Positions 1 to 9,236 of a stretch of DNA of 64,000 bases are shown here, in pieces. This stretch comes from Bradyrhizobium daqingense (lineage in GTDB: Bacteria; Pseudomonadota; Alphaproteobacteria; Rhizobiales; Xanthobacteraceae), in the NCBI RefSeq assembly GCF_021044685.1, contig NZ_CP088014.1, positions 1 to 64,000 on the forward strand, read 5' to 3'. Under the pieces are notes generated by a model that saw only the letters and a list, made by a program, of their open reading frames with translations, did no database searches and was not told where the DNA came from. Both the position numbers and the translations under genes were made by a program. Within the stretch, counting starts at the first letter, position 1, and the number at the start of each line of letters is the position of its first letter.

Positions 1-509
1 TGCACGGCATCCCACAGTTCGCGATTTCGATCGGGCTCGTGCGCGAGGGCACGGTGATCGCGGGCGTGATCTACAATCCCGCCAATGACGAGCTCTACAT
101 CGCCGAGCGTGGCAAGGGCGCCTTCCTCAACGACCAGCGCCTGCGCGTCGCCGGCCGCCGCCAGCTCAACGAGTGCGTGGTGGCCTGCGGCCTGCCCCAT
201 ATCGGCCGGGGCAACCACGAGGAATTCCGCCGCGAGATGACCGCGATCCAGGACCGCGTCGCCGGCCTGCGCCGCTTCGGCGCCGCCGCGCTGGACCTCG
301 CCTTCGTCGCCGCCGGGCGCCTCGACGGCTATTGGGAGCGCGATCTGCAATCCTGGGACATCGCCGCCGGCATGCTGATGGTGCGCGAAGCCGGTGGCAC
401 CGTGACCGACATCGCGACGCCGGGCGATGCGCTGGTGACCGGGCACGTCGTGGCCGGCAACGAGTTCGTGCACGGGGAATTGGTGAAGATTTTGAGGAAG
501 CCGGCGTAG
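1..509 (+). CDS. Inositol monophosphatase family protein, C-terminal part (5' end outside window)
   Basis: The reading frame is open from base 3 and ends at TAG 507-509; the start lies upstream of the window. The visible ~168 residues match the C-terminal half of the Mg2+-dependent inositol-monophosphatase (SuhB/HisN/CysQ) fold. An HGIPQFAISIGL-type strand comes first. The second metal-site motif SWDIAAG follows, then the MLMVREAGG helix typical of the family. Family members dephosphorylate inositol phosphate, histidinol phosphate or 3'-phosphoadenosine compounds. The N-terminal DPxDGT motif is off the edge, so the substrate cannot be chosen. Confidence in the family is high and in the substrate low. 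Confidence 0.88.
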   Translation, partial: HGIPQFAISIGLVREGTVIAGVIYNPANDELYIAERGKGAFLNDQRLRVAGRRQLNECVVACGLPHIGRGNHEEFRREMTAIQDRVAGLRRFGAAALDLAFVAAGRLDGYWERDLQSWDIAAGMLMVREAGGTVTDIATPGDALVTGHVVAGNEFVHGELVKILRKPA

Positions 510-525
510 CGCCGCGGCCTCTCTC

Positions 526-570
526 GCGTCATTCCGGGGCGCGCCTCCTGGCGCGAGCCCGGAATGACGC
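526..570. repeat. Extragenic palindrome, family A (GTCATTCCGGG type)
   Basis: A near-perfect inverted repeat has outer arms GCGTCATTCCGGG / CCCGGAATGACGC and inner arms CGCGCC / GGCGCG around a TCCT loop. It lies between two convergent genes and could also act as a bidirectional transcription stop. Related copies are at 11570-11672 and 35157-35250. Confidence 0.8.
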
Positions 571-3500
571 TCAATGACCCGGATGCGCCCGCGCCGGCGG
601 CCCATACGGCTTGGCTTGCTTCTCCGCCTTCGGCTCGCGGTCCCCGCCCAGCACACGCTGCACCGAGACGAAGAACACCGGCACCATCAGCAGCGCCAGG
701 ATCACCACCGCGATCATGCCGCCCATCACGACGCTGCCGAGCGCCTGCTGGCTGGCGCCGCCGGCGCCGTGGGCGATGGCCATCGGCAGCACGCCGCAGA
801 TGAAGGCAAGGCCCGTCATCAGGATCGGGCGGAAGCGCAGGCGGCAGGCCTCGATGGTGGCTTCGACCAGCGGCTTGCCTTCTTTCCGCAGATCCTTCGC
901 GAACTCGATGATCAGGATCGCGTCCTTTGCCGCGAGGCCGATGATGGTGATCAGGCCGACGGTGAAGTAGACGTCGTTGGGCAGGCTCCGCAGCGTCGCG
1001 GCGACGACCGCGCCGACGATGCCGAGCGGGACGGTGAGCAGCACCGCCAGCGGAATGGTCCAGCTTTCGTAGAGTGCGGCAAGGCACAGGAACACCACGA
1101 ACACGGACAGCGCCAGCAGGAACGGCGCCTGCGAGCCCGAGAGCTTCTCCTGCAGCGACTGCCCGGTCCATTCATAGCCGAAGCCGCGCGGCAACCGGCC
1201 GGCGAGCCGCTCCATCTCGGCGATGGCGTCGCCCGAGGTGAAGCCGGCCCTGGCTTCACCGGAGATGCGCACCGCCGGATAATAGTTGAAGCCGGCGATC
1301 TGCGTCGGCCCGCGCGCCCACTCCACCGTGGCAAAGGACGAGAACGGCACCAGCTGGCCGCGGCTGTTCTTGACGTTGTAGTTGAGGATGTCCTCGGTCC
1401 GCATGCGGTCGCGCGCGTCCGCCTGCACCACGACGCGCTGCATGCGGCCGCGGTTCGGGAAGTCGTTGATGTAGTTCGAACCGAGATTGGTCGAGATCGT
1501 GTTGTTGATGTCCTCGAAGGTGACGCCGAAGGCGCCGGCCTTCTCGCGGTCGATCACGAGATTGACCACGCCCGCCTCGGGCAGGCCTTCGATATAGACC
1601 TTCTGCAGTACCGGGCTCGCATTGGCCTCGGCGATCAGCTGATCGGCGGCGCGCATCAATTGCTGGTAGCCCTTCTGGCCGCGGTCCTGGAGACGGAACG
1701 AGAAGCCGGAGGAGTTGCCGAGATTGTCGATCGGCGGCGGCTGCAGCGCCGAGATTTTCGCGTCGCGGATCGACGCGCCCAGGTCGCGATTGACGTCGTT
1801 GACGATCGCGGCGGCGGAGTCCTTCGGCCCGCGCTCCGACCAATCCTTCAGGGTGATGAACGCCTGCGCGGTGTTCATGCCCTGGCCGGAGAAGCTGAAG
1901 CCGGTGAGGAAGGTGACGTTGTCGACGCCCGGCCGCTGCGCCAGATATTTCTCGACCTTCTCGATCACGGCCTCGGTGCGGGCATAGGACGAATCCGACG
2001 GCGTCTGCACGTCAGTGGTGATGAAGCCCTGGTCGTCGACGGGCAGGAAGCCGCCGGGCAGGTTGACGAAGGCCCAGGACAGGCCGACCAGCAGCGCGGC
2101 ATAGACCAGCATCAGGCGGCCGGTGCGGCCCAGCGAGAAGCCAACGGTGCGCGCATAGCGCTCCTTGGCGCCTTCGAGCATGCGGTTGAACCAGCCGAAC
2201 ACGCCTCCCTTGGCGTGACCGTGACCGGCCTCGACGGGCTTGAGCAGGGTCGCGCACAATGCTGGCGTCAACGACAGCGCCAGGAAGGCGGAGAAGCCGA
2301 TCGCGGCGACCATGGTGACCGAAAACTGCCGGTAGATGATTCCGACCGAACCGGGGAAGAACGCCATCGGCACGAACACCGCCATCAGCACCAGGGTGAT
2401 GCCGATGATGGCGCTGGTGATCTGCGACATGGCTTTGCGCGTCGCTTCCTTCGGCGACAGGCCTTCCTCGGCCATGATGCGCTCGACGTTCTCGACCACG
2501 ACGATGGCGTCATCGACGAGGATACCGACCGCGAGCACCATGCCGAACATCGAAAGCATGTTGATGGAGTAGCCGGCGAGCAGAAGCGTGGTGCAGGCCC
2601 CGAGAAGCGCCACGGGCACCACGATGGTCGGGATGATGGTATAGCGGATGTTCTGCAGGAACAGGAACATCACCACGAACACCAGCACCACGGCTTCGAC
2701 CAGCGTCGTCAGCACCTTCTTGATCGAGGCCTCGACCACGGGCGTGATGTTGTAGGGAATCTCGTAGGTGATGTTGGCCGGGAAGAAGCGCGACAGCTCC
2801 TTCATCTTGGCTTCGACCGCGCTTGCGGTCGCCAGCGCGTTGCCGGTCGGCGACATCAGCACCGAAAGGCCGGCGGTCGGCTTGCCGTCGAGGCGCGTGT
2901 TGAACTGGTAGCTGAGACCGCCGACCTCGACGCGCGCGACGTCGCGCAGGCGCACGGTCGAACCGTCGGCATTGGCGCGCAGGATGATCGCGCCGAACTC
3001 GTCTGGGGACGACAGCTGGCCCTTGACCAGCACCAGCGCCGAGGTGCGCTGGTTCGACGTCGACGGCTCGGCGCCGATGCTGCCGGAGGCGACCTGCGCG
3101 TTCTGCGCGGTGATGGCCTTGTTGACGTCGTCGGCGGTCAGGCCGTAGCCGACGAGCTTGGCCGGATCGACCCAGACGCGCAAGCTGCGCTCGGTGGAAT
3201 ACAGCGTGGCGCGGCCGACGCCGGGAATCCGGCGGATCTCGCCCAGCACGTTGCGGATCATGAAGTCGCCGAGACCAACCTCATCCAAGCTGCCGTCGGT
3301 CGAGTTCAGCGTAATGATCTGAAGCACCGCGCTCGAGGCCTCCTCGATCAGGATGCCCTGCTGCATCACCGCGCGCGGCAGGCGCGCTTCGACGCGCTTG
3401 ATGCGGTTTTGCACCTCGACCGAGGCGGCGCTGGTATCGGTGCCCGGCTGGAAGTTGGCGATGATCTCGACCTGGCCGAGCGAGTCGCTGGTCGATTCGA

Positions 3501-3732
3501 AGTTGAGGATGTTGGCGGCGCCGTTGAGCTCCTCCTCGATCAGCCGCGTGACGCTGTTGTAGAGGTTTTCGGGCGAGGCGCCGGGATAGCTGGTCGAGAC
3601 CGAGATCGAGGGCGGCGCGATGATCGGGTATTGCGCGATCGGCAGCAGCGGCACCGCGATTGCGCCGATCAGACAGATGAACAGCGCAACCACCCAGGCG
3701 AAGATCGGCCTGTCGATGAAGAAACTCGGCAT
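571..3732 (-). CDS. RND multidrug efflux permease (HAE1, AcrB/MexB-like)
   Basis: A full-length 1053-residue inner-membrane drug/proton antiporter. The N-terminus MPSFFIDRPIFAWVVALFI is the standard HAE1 opening (TM1). Two periplasmic porter domains follow, and the TM4 proton-relay Asp pair is visible in VGILVDDAIVVVENVER. The duplicated second half ends in a short Pro/Lys-rich tail. It belongs with the periplasmic adaptor upstream on the same strand (3912-5108), separated by about 180 bases that contain a repeat. No OprM/TolC-type outer-membrane gene or local TetR repressor adjoins the pair, so an unlinked channel is probably used. The substrate cannot be predicted. Confidence 0.96.
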   Translation of the reverse strand: MPSFFIDRPIFAWVVALFICLIGAIAVPLLPIAQYPIIAPPSISVSTSYPGASPENLYNSVTRLIEEELNGAANILNFESTSDSLGQVEIIANFQPGTDTSAASVEVQNRIKRVEARLPRAVMQQGILIEEASSAVLQIITLNSTDGSLDEVGLGDFMIRNVLGEIRRIPGVGRATLYSTERSLRVWVDPAKLVGYGLTADDVNKAITAQNAQVASGSIGAEPSTSNQRTSALVLVKGQLSSPDEFGAIILRANADGSTVRLRDVARVEVGGLSYQFNTRLDGKPTAGLSVLMSPTGNALATASAVEAKMKELSRFFPANITYEIPYNITPVVEASIKKVLTTLVEAVVLVFVVMFLFLQNIRYTIIPTIVVPVALLGACTTLLLAGYSINMLSMFGMVLAVGILVDDAIVVVENVERIMAEEGLSPKEATRKAMSQITSAIIGITLVLMAVFVPMAFFPGSVGIIYRQFSVTMVAAIGFSAFLALSLTPALCATLLKPVEAGHGHAKGGVFGWFNRMLEGAKERYARTVGFSLGRTGRLMLVYAALLVGLSWAFVNLPGGFLPVDDQGFITTDVQTPSDSSYARTEAVIEKVEKYLAQRPGVDNVTFLTGFSFSGQGMNTAQAFITLKDWSERGPKDSAAAIVNDVNRDLGASIRDAKISALQPPPIDNLGNSSGFSFRLQDRGQKGYQQLMRAADQLIAEANASPVLQKVYIEGLPEAGVVNLVIDREKAGAFGVTFEDINNTISTNLGSNYINDFPNRGRMQRVVVQADARDRMRTEDILNYNVKNSRGQLVPFSSFATVEWARGPTQIAGFNYYPAVRISGEARAGFTSGDAIAEMERLAGRLPRGFGYEWTGQSLQEKLSGSQAPFLLALSVFVVFLCLAALYESWTIPLAVLLTVPLGIVGAVVAATLRSLPNDVYFTVGLITIIGLAAKDAILIIEFAKDLRKEGKPLVEATIEACRLRFRPILMTGLAFICGVLPMAIAHGAGGASQQALGSVVMGGMIAVVILALLMVPVFFVSVQRVLGGDREPKAEKQAKPYGPPARAHPGH

Positions 3733-3759
3733 GAGCCGCTTTACCCTCGTTGTTTCACT

Positions 3760-3895
3760 GGTTCCTCATGGCGAGCCGCGCGGAACGCGCTCCGGACGAT
3801 GCTGCGCATCGCCGGGAGAACCATGAAGTGCTCGGCTCTCGCCGGCTATCGTTCGAGACACCCGCCTTGTGCGGGCTCCTCACAGGATTGAGGAC
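3760..3895. repeat. Extragenic repeat-like block between RND permease and adaptor genes
   Basis: Non-coding stretch with an imperfect dyad: TGGTTCCTCATGG near 3764 and GAGAACCATGA near 3820, followed by short GC-rich hairpins. It resembles the CCTCATGG...AACCATGAG extragenic elements I recall from Bradyrhizobium genomes. Only one copy is seen here, so the call is tentative. Confidence 0.4.
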
Positions 3896-3911
3896 GTCAC
3901 GTGCGGTTCTG

Positions 3912-5108
3912 CTACCGCGTCATCTGCTGGGCGGCGTGCCGGTTGTCCGCGGTCGCGTCAGCTTCCGACCAGGATTGCGGTTTGACCTTGTCGCCGGCTG
4001 CGAACTTCTGGAAGCCTTCGACCACGACCTTGTCGCCGGCCTTCAGGCCTTCGGTGACGAACCAGAGTCCGTCCTGCACCGAGCCGGTGCGCACCGCCTG
4101 CACGGCGATGTGATTGTCGTCCTTGACGACGAACACCTCGCTGCCGCCGCCGCCATTGCGCTGGATCGCCTGCTGCGGCACTGCGATCGCATCGGAATCG
4201 AGACCCTGATCGATACGGACACGGACATACATGCCGGGTAGCAGCTCGCGCTTGGGGTTGGGAAACTGACCGCGCAGCGTCACCTGGCCGGTGTGGGCAT
4301 CGACCTTGGCATCGGAGAACAACAGCTTGCCGTCGAGCGCATAGGTGGTGTTGTCGTCGAGCACGAGGCGGACCTTGGCGGCATCGGACGCAATACGCTC
4401 GAGATCGCCGGTTTCGAAGGCGCGGCGAAGCTGGTTGAGCTCGTTCACCGACTGGGTGAAATCGGCGTAGATCGGATCGAGCTGCTGGATGGTGGCGAGA
4501 TTGGTCTCGTTCTGCACCACCAGCGCGCCCTCGCTGACGAGGGCCGCACCAACGACGCCGTCGATCGGCGCGCGCACGGTGGCGTAATCGAGATTGAGCT
4601 TGGCCCGCGCGAGCTCGGCCTTGCGGCCCTCGACCTCGGCATGGGCCTGGCGCTCGGCAGCGATGGCTTTCTCGTTCTCGGCCTCCGGCGCGGCGCGGTC
4701 CTTGGTGAGCGCAGCGACGCGACGCGCCTGCTGGTGCGCCTGCATCGCAGCGGCTTCGGCCTTGGCGAGCGCCGCCTCGTTGGCCAGCACCTCGACCTCG
4801 AACGGGCGCGGATCGATGCGGTAGAGCGCATCGCCTGCCTTCACCTCGCTGCCTTGGCGGAACAGACGTTCCACCACGATGCCGGAGACGCGCGGCCGCA
4901 CGTCGGAGACGCGGGTCGGCGCGATGCGGCCCGGCAGCTCACGTACCACGGCGCGCGACTGCGGCTTCACGATCACGATGCTGACGTCAGGGTCCGAGGG
5001 TGGCGCGGCAGAAGCTGCGGAAATGGATTCGTCGCAGCCTGCCAACAGCGGCGCCAGGGCCGCGAGCATCATTGCAACGCATGCCGATCGCGCACGAAGT
5101 CCTGACAT
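3912..5108 (-). CDS. RND efflux periplasmic adaptor (membrane fusion lipoprotein, MexA/AcrA-like)
   Basis: Links the RND permease to an outer-membrane channel. The ATG at 5108 gives a lipoprotein signal peptide ending in LLAGC with Cys25 as the lipidation site; the frame stays open upstream to 5225 but that extension looks unlike a signal sequence. The order is MFP-typical: a barrel-sandwich hybrid half, a coiled-coil hairpin (about residues 95-165, Ala/Glu/Lys-rich), the second lipoyl half with YATVRAPIDGVVG, a beta-barrel, and a membrane-proximal domain. It is transcribed ahead of the permease on the same strand and probably co-transcribed despite the repeat between them. Confidence 0.94.
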   Translation of the reverse strand: MSGLRARSACVAMMLAALAPLLAGCDESISAASAAPPSDPDVSIVIVKPQSRAVVRELPGRIAPTRVSDVRPRVSGIVVERLFRQGSEVKAGDALYRIDPRPFEVEVLANEAALAKAEAAAMQAHQQARRVAALTKDRAAPEAENEKAIAAERQAHAEVEGRKAELARAKLNLDYATVRAPIDGVVGAALVSEGALVVQNETNLATIQQLDPIYADFTQSVNELNQLRRAFETGDLERIASDAAKVRLVLDDNTTYALDGKLLFSDAKVDAHTGQVTLRGQFPNPKRELLPGMYVRVRIDQGLDSDAIAVPQQAIQRNGGGGSEVFVVKDDNHIAVQAVRTGSVQDGLWFVTEGLKAGDKVVVEGFQKFAAGDKVKPQSWSEADATADNRHAAQQMTR

Positions 5109-5340
5109 GAAATTGGGTGCCCCGAGTTTGTTGAATCTAATCATGCTCGCGCGAAGCCCGTTCTGGGCCTTTTGCACGCGGCTGATACCGCCAAAATAGA
5201 ATGCATCTGCTGCGATGCAACGCATGGCGCGGGCGGCTCATTGTCACACAGCTTATACTATTGAAATAAGAGGGCTTTTTCCGTGTCACTTGATTGTGAG
5301 TCCAGGTTCCACCAGCGCGTGCTGCGACGGAACGGCACAA

Positions 5341-6369
5341 TCACTCGGCGGCCTTCATCCGATAATGGCTGACGCCCCACTCCGTTCCGTCGGCATAACC
5401 AAACAGGCCCGAGGTGGCGAGGAGGAACCACCGCCAGCGCCGCATCCAGAGCGCGGTTTCCTCGCCATAGACCTTGCGCAACGAGGCCTCGATGGCGTCG
5501 CGGTGCGTATCGAAATTGGCGAGCCAGTCGTTCGCGGTGTGCTGGTAGTGCGTACCGCTCCAGCACCATTCCTTCTCGATGACGAAGATGTCGCCGAACT
5601 GCCTGACCAGGTGATGGCTCGGCATCAAGCCGCCCGTGAACACGTGCTGCGCGATCCAGTCCTCGCGGTTGGCCCGGTCGAACAAATGCGAGCCGGAGCG
5701 GTGGGAGACCACATGCATGAAGACGCGCCCGTCCGGCGCGAGCCATGCACGCAGGCGGGTCATCAGCTTGCGCCAGTTCATCATCTGCTCGAAGGTCTCG
5801 ACCGAGACGATGCGGTCGAACTGGCCCTCGGGTGCGAACACGTTCATGTCGGCGGTGACGACGCGGAGGTTCAGGAGCCCGCGCCGCCGCGCCTCCTCCT
5901 CGACATAGGCGCGCTGCGCCTGCGAGGCCGACACCGCCGTCACCTTCGCGTGCGGAAACTGCCGGGCCATCCACAACGACAGCGAGCCCCAGCCGCAGCC
6001 GAGCTCGAGGACGGTCTGCCCGTCGGCGAGACCGGCATGCTCGACCGTCTGGCGCAGCGCCTCCTCCTCCGCCTCCTGCAAGGTGGTCGCATCGGTCTTG
6101 TAGAAGCAGCAGGAATATTTGCGGTTGGGACCGAGCACCTGCGCGAAGAAGGAAGCTGGCACCTCGTCAAGGCGGCCGCTCGCGGCATCCGCGTCTTCGC
6201 TGATCGGCCGCAGCATCATCCGCCCGGCGAAGGCGGCATCGTCGGCCGCCCCCAGCGCCGACAGGCGCGTCGCCGTGCGCGAGCACAGACGCTGGATCGC
6301 GGCGCGGATCACAACGTCGGGTAACGGCACACGTTCGGCAGTCCCGATGATCGCGGAAACGACGCTCAT
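5341..6369 (-). CDS. Cyclopropane-fatty-acyl-phospholipid synthase-like SAM methyltransferase
   Basis: A 342-residue class I methyltransferase. SAM motif I is VLELGCGWGSLSLWMA (about residues 118-133), preceded by the family signature KYSCCFYKTDATTLQEAEE and followed by SVETFEQMMNW and FTGGLMPSH. These match the CFA-synthase/coclaurine-N-methyltransferase-like branch of COG2230 rather than classical E. coli Cfa, which has a longer N-terminal lipid domain. The acceptor may be a lipid or a small amine and cannot be settled here. It lies alone between the efflux pair and the divergent MotA-like gene. The ATG at 6369 opens directly into the conserved N-terminal helix. Confidence 0.85.
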   Translation of the reverse strand: MSVVSAIIGTAERVPLPDVVIRAAIQRLCSRTATRLSALGAADDAAFAGRMMLRPISEDADAASGRLDEVPASFFAQVLGPNRKYSCCFYKTDATTLQEAEEEALRQTVEHAGLADGQTVLELGCGWGSLSLWMARQFPHAKVTAVSASQAQRAYVEEEARRRGLLNLRVVTADMNVFAPEGQFDRIVSVETFEQMMNWRKLMTRLRAWLAPDGRVFMHVVSHRSGSHLFDRANREDWIAQHVFTGGLMPSHHLVRQFGDIFVIEKEWCWSGTHYQHTANDWLANFDTHRDAIEASLRKVYGEETALWMRRWRWFLLATSGLFGYADGTEWGVSHYRMKAAE

Positions 6370-6524
6370 GCGGCCCCCGAATGGCGAGCTTTTGCAGACA
6401 CCTGTCTATCAAAGCGCGGCTTCCGGCCCGGGTTCCCCCAGCTCTCCCCGAAATCGGCGCATCAGGCGCTTTTTTTGGGCCGGCGCTGTGCCATAGTGCG
6501 CGCGCAAAGCAAGCTTCGTAACGG

Positions 6525-7556
6525 ATGATACCGGCCATGCCGTCTGGCACTTCCCGCTCCATGGATATCGAGTACACCAAACTGTCCTCGCCCAGCGTCT
6601 TCCTGGTGCGGATGCTGGTCTTCCTGGTGCTGTGCGCGCTGGTCGGCGTGGTGCTCTACAAGCAGATCATCCAGGCCTTCTTTGCCAATCCCGGGTTGAA
6701 CGCCCTGATCGGCGGCGTGCTGTTCATCGGCATCATCCTGGCCTTCCGTCAGGTGATCCGGCTCTACCCTGAAGTGTCCTGGGTCAACAATTTCCGCATC
6801 GCCGATCCCGGGCTGGCGCCGTCCCGGCATCCGAAGCTGTTGGCGCCGATGGCGGCGATCCTGGGCGGCGAGCGCTCGGGGCGGATGACCATCACCCAGA
6901 CCACCATGCGGCACCTGCTCGATTCGATCGCGACGCGCCTGGACGAAGCCCGCGACATCTCCCGCTACATGACCGGCCTTTTGGTCTTCCTGGGCCTGCT
7001 CGGCACGTTCTGGGGCCTGATCGAGACGGTCGGCTCGGTCGGCAAGGTGATCGACGGGCTCAAGGTCGGGAGCGATTCCGGCGCGCTGTTCGACACGCTC
7101 AAGGAGGGCCTCGCCGCCCCGCTCAGCGGCATGGGCATCTCGTTCTCCAGCTCCCTGTTCGGCCTCGCCGGCTCGCTGATCCTCGGCTTCCTCGACCTGC
7201 AATCGAGCCAGGCCCAGAACCGCTTCTACACCGACCTGGAAGACTGGCTCGCCACCACCGTGCGCGAATATGGCAGCGGCGAGGTGGCGGTCGCCCCCGC
7301 CGTCGCCGGCGGCGGTGTGGCCAGCGGCGAGCTCCAGGCCGCGGTCGAGCGGCTGCGCTCGGTGCTCGAGGACGGCAGCGCCAGCCGCGGCACCACCGCG
7401 GCGATGGCAAGCCTTGCCGAAGCCATCCAGGCACTGGTCTCGCATATGCGCACCGAGCAGCAGATGATCCGCGAATGGGCCGACGGCCAGGGCGAGCAGA
7501 ACCGCGAGATCCGGCGCCTGCTGGAGCGGATCGCGCGCCAGCCGGAGAAGAGTTGA
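6525..7556 (+). CDS. MotA/TolQ/ExbB-like proton-channel subunit
   Basis: A 343-residue membrane protein. Hydrophobic segments lie at about 27-47, 60-78, 145-167 and 205-225. The MotA_ExbB domain is recognisable from GLLGTFWGLIETVG followed by AAPLSGMGISFSSSLFGLAGS. A C-terminal Ala/Arg/Glu-rich tail (about 265-343) could form a cytoplasmic coiled coil. Its partner is the OmpA/MotB-like gene downstream. The pair resembles a proton-driven stator but has no flagellar or tol genes nearby. A later ATG at 6561 (MDIEYTKL) is an alternative start. The function is unassigned: energy transduction to peptidoglycan or the outer membrane is inference. Confidence 0.85.
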   Translation: MIPAMPSGTSRSMDIEYTKLSSPSVFLVRMLVFLVLCALVGVVLYKQIIQAFFANPGLNALIGGVLFIGIILAFRQVIRLYPEVSWVNNFRIADPGLAPSRHPKLLAPMAAILGGERSGRMTITQTTMRHLLDSIATRLDEARDISRYMTGLLVFLGLLGTFWGLIETVGSVGKVIDGLKVGSDSGALFDTLKEGLAAPLSGMGISFSSSLFGLAGSLILGFLDLQSSQAQNRFYTDLEDWLATTVREYGSGEVAVAPAVAGGGVASGELQAAVERLRSVLEDGSASRGTTAAMASLAEAIQALVSHMRTEQQMIREWADGQGEQNREIRRLLERIARQPEKS

Positions 7557-7568
7557 GGATTGAACGGA

Positions 7569-7702
7569 GGTCTCGTGCCCCGGATGCAGTGCAGCACGCA
7601 GTGATGCGCTGCTGAGCCGGGGCCCAGTACCTTCTGAGTGACAAACCGGTCCCGGCTCTGCGCAGCAGCGTTTCACGCTGCTTGCCGCGTCCGCGACACG
7701 AC
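7569..7702. repeat. Composite extragenic repeat, family B copy 1
   Basis: It starts GGTCTCGTGCCCCGGATGC and ends CGCGTCCGCGACACGAC, with an internal GAGCCGGGGCCCAG...GGTCCCGGCTCTGCG dyad. The whole unit folds on itself. It sits in the gap between the MotA-like and OmpA-like genes without interrupting either. Similar units are at 12554-12702 and 23651-23818. Confidence 0.75.
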
Positions 7703-7719
7703 AGTGGAGAGTGACGACA

Positions 7720-8748
7720 ATGGCTCTAGCCCGCGCCCGCCGCAGCGAAGGCGGCCTCAACTACTGGCCCGGCTTTGTCGACGCGCTGTCGACGCTGGTG
7801 CTGTCGATCGTGTTCCTGCTGTCGGTGTTCCTGGTCGTGCAGTTCTTCCTGTCGCAGGAGGTCACCGGCAAGGACAAGGCCCTGGAGCAGCTCAACGCCA
7901 AGATCGCGCAGCTCAACGAGCTGTTGTCGCTGGAGAAGCTCGGCAAGCTCACGCTCGACGACCAGGTCTCGTCGCTGAAGGCCGGGCTCGCCTCGGCAGA
8001 GAGCGAGCGCGACCGCATCAAGGGCCTCTATGACGGCCTAGCTGCCGCCGGCAACGACGCGCAGGGCAAGACTTCCGAGCTCGGCAAGGCGCTGGATTCG
8101 GAGAAAGCCGTCTCGGCGCGGGCGCTGGCGCAGATCGAGGTGCTGAACCAGCAGATCAGCGCGCTGCGCCGGCAACTGGCCGCGCTGGAAGAGGCGCTGG
8201 ACGCCTCCGAGAAGCGCGACAAGGAATCGCAGAACCGCATCGCCGATCTCGGCTCCCGCCTGAACGTCGCCCTGGCGCAGCGCGTGCAGGAATTGTCGCG
8301 CTACCGCTCGGAGTTCTTCGGCCGGCTGCGCGCGATCCTCGGTAACCGACCCGACATCCGCATCGTCGGCGACCGCTTCGTGTTCCAGTCCGAAGTGTTC
8401 TTCGACACCGGACAGGCTGTGCTGCTGCCTGAGGGCCGCGCCGAGCTCGACACCCTGGCAACCGCGCTGATCGAGCTGGACAAGAAGATCCCGAGCGACA
8501 TCCCGTGGGTGCTGCGCGTCGACGGCCACACCGATGTGCGGCCGGTCACCGGGCTGAACTTCAAGTCGAACTGGGACCTGTCCGCCGCGCGCTCGATCTC
8601 GGTGGTGCAGTATCTGGTCTCACTCGGCGTGCCCGCCCAGCGCCTTGTCGCCGCCGGCTTCGGCGAATTTCAGCCGCTCGACGCCGGCAACACGGAAGAG
8701 GCCTATAAACGCAACCGCCGCATCGAGCTGAAGCTGACGGAGCGGTAG
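7720..8748 (+). CDS. OmpA/MotB-like peptidoglycan-binding protein
   Basis: Single-pass inner-membrane protein with a long periplasmic coiled coil and a C-terminal OmpA domain. The ATG at 7720 is preferred because GGAGA lies about ten bases upstream; a GTG at 7711 is too close to it. The TM segment (about 17-42) carries the MotB-plug-like sequence WPGFVDALSTLVLSIVFLL with the Asp expected of a proton-conducting stator. Heptad-like Leu/Ala/Lys sequence runs from about 50 to 190. The OmpA domain begins near VFFDTGQAVLLPEGRAEL and contains DGHTDVRPV and the NRRIELKL ending. It partners the MotA-like gene upstream. Zorya defence components (ZorC-E) are absent. Confidence 0.88.
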   Translation: MALARARRSEGGLNYWPGFVDALSTLVLSIVFLLSVFLVVQFFLSQEVTGKDKALEQLNAKIAQLNELLSLEKLGKLTLDDQVSSLKAGLASAESERDRIKGLYDGLAAAGNDAQGKTSELGKALDSEKAVSARALAQIEVLNQQISALRRQLAALEEALDASEKRDKESQNRIADLGSRLNVALAQRVQELSRYRSEFFGRLRAILGNRPDIRIVGDRFVFQSEVFFDTGQAVLLPEGRAELDTLATALIELDKKIPSDIPWVLRVDGHTDVRPVTGLNFKSNWDLSAARSISVVQYLVSLGVPAQRLVAAGFGEFQPLDAGNTEEAYKRNRRIELKLTER

Positions 8749-9194
8749 TGAGCGCCCTCACTCTCCGCCCTTATCGCGTCGAGGATGAGGCCGCCGCGAT
8801 CGCGCTCTGGCATCGCAGCTGGCAACAGGCCTATCCGCAGATCGACTTCGCGGCCCGGCTGGAATGGTGGCGCGAACGCTGGCGCAAGGACCTCGTGCCG
8901 ACGGCGTCCATCGTCGTCGCCGAACAGGATAGCGCCCTCACCGGCTTCGTCACCATCGACGGCGACGGCTATCTCGACCAGCTCGTGGTCGATCCCGCGC
9001 ATTGGGGCTCGGATGCCGCAAGGCGGCTGGTGGACGAGGCCAAACGGCTGTCGCCAGCGGGCGTCACGCTTCTCGTCAACAAGGACAACACCCGCGCCAT
9101 CCGCTTCTACGAGCGCAACGGCTTCGTTCATGCCGGCGACGACGTGAATCCGACCTCGGGCCGGCCGGTGCTGAAGATGGTGTGGCGGGCGTAG
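8748..9194 (+). CDS. GNAT family N-acetyltransferase
   Basis: A 148-residue acetyl-CoA-dependent acetyltransferase. The GTG start at 8748 shares a base with the TAG of the OmpA-like gene, so the two are translationally coupled. Features include the RPYRVEDEAAAIALWHRSW opening, the central strand LVVDPAHWGSDAARRLVDEA corresponding to motif A (the usual Q/RxxGxG/A loop is replaced by HWGSDA), and NTRAIRFYERNGF, the classic motif B near the C-terminus. The substrate is unknown. Coupling to the stator-like pair may be coincidental. Confidence 0.88.
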   Translation: MSALTLRPYRVEDEAAAIALWHRSWQQAYPQIDFAARLEWWRERWRKDLVPTASIVVAEQDSALTGFVTIDGDGYLDQLVVDPAHWGSDAARRLVDEAKRLSPAGVTLLVNKDNTRAIRFYERNGFVHAGDDVNPTSGRPVLKMVWRA

Positions 9195-9236
9195 ACTCCA
9201 AGTTCCGTCGATGCGATGTCGGCTGTCTATCCCGCC

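Noticed and set aside
574..3891. 1105-codon open frame on the plus strand
   Set aside because: It is antisense to the RND permease. Its His/Asp/Arg/Gln-rich composition is the mirror of high-GC codon bias, with no family features.
6525..8748. Zorya-type anti-phage system
   Set aside because: The MotA-like and OmpA-like pair looks like ZorA/ZorB superficially, but no ZorC, ZorD or ZorE genes lie nearby. The neighbours are housekeeping genes.
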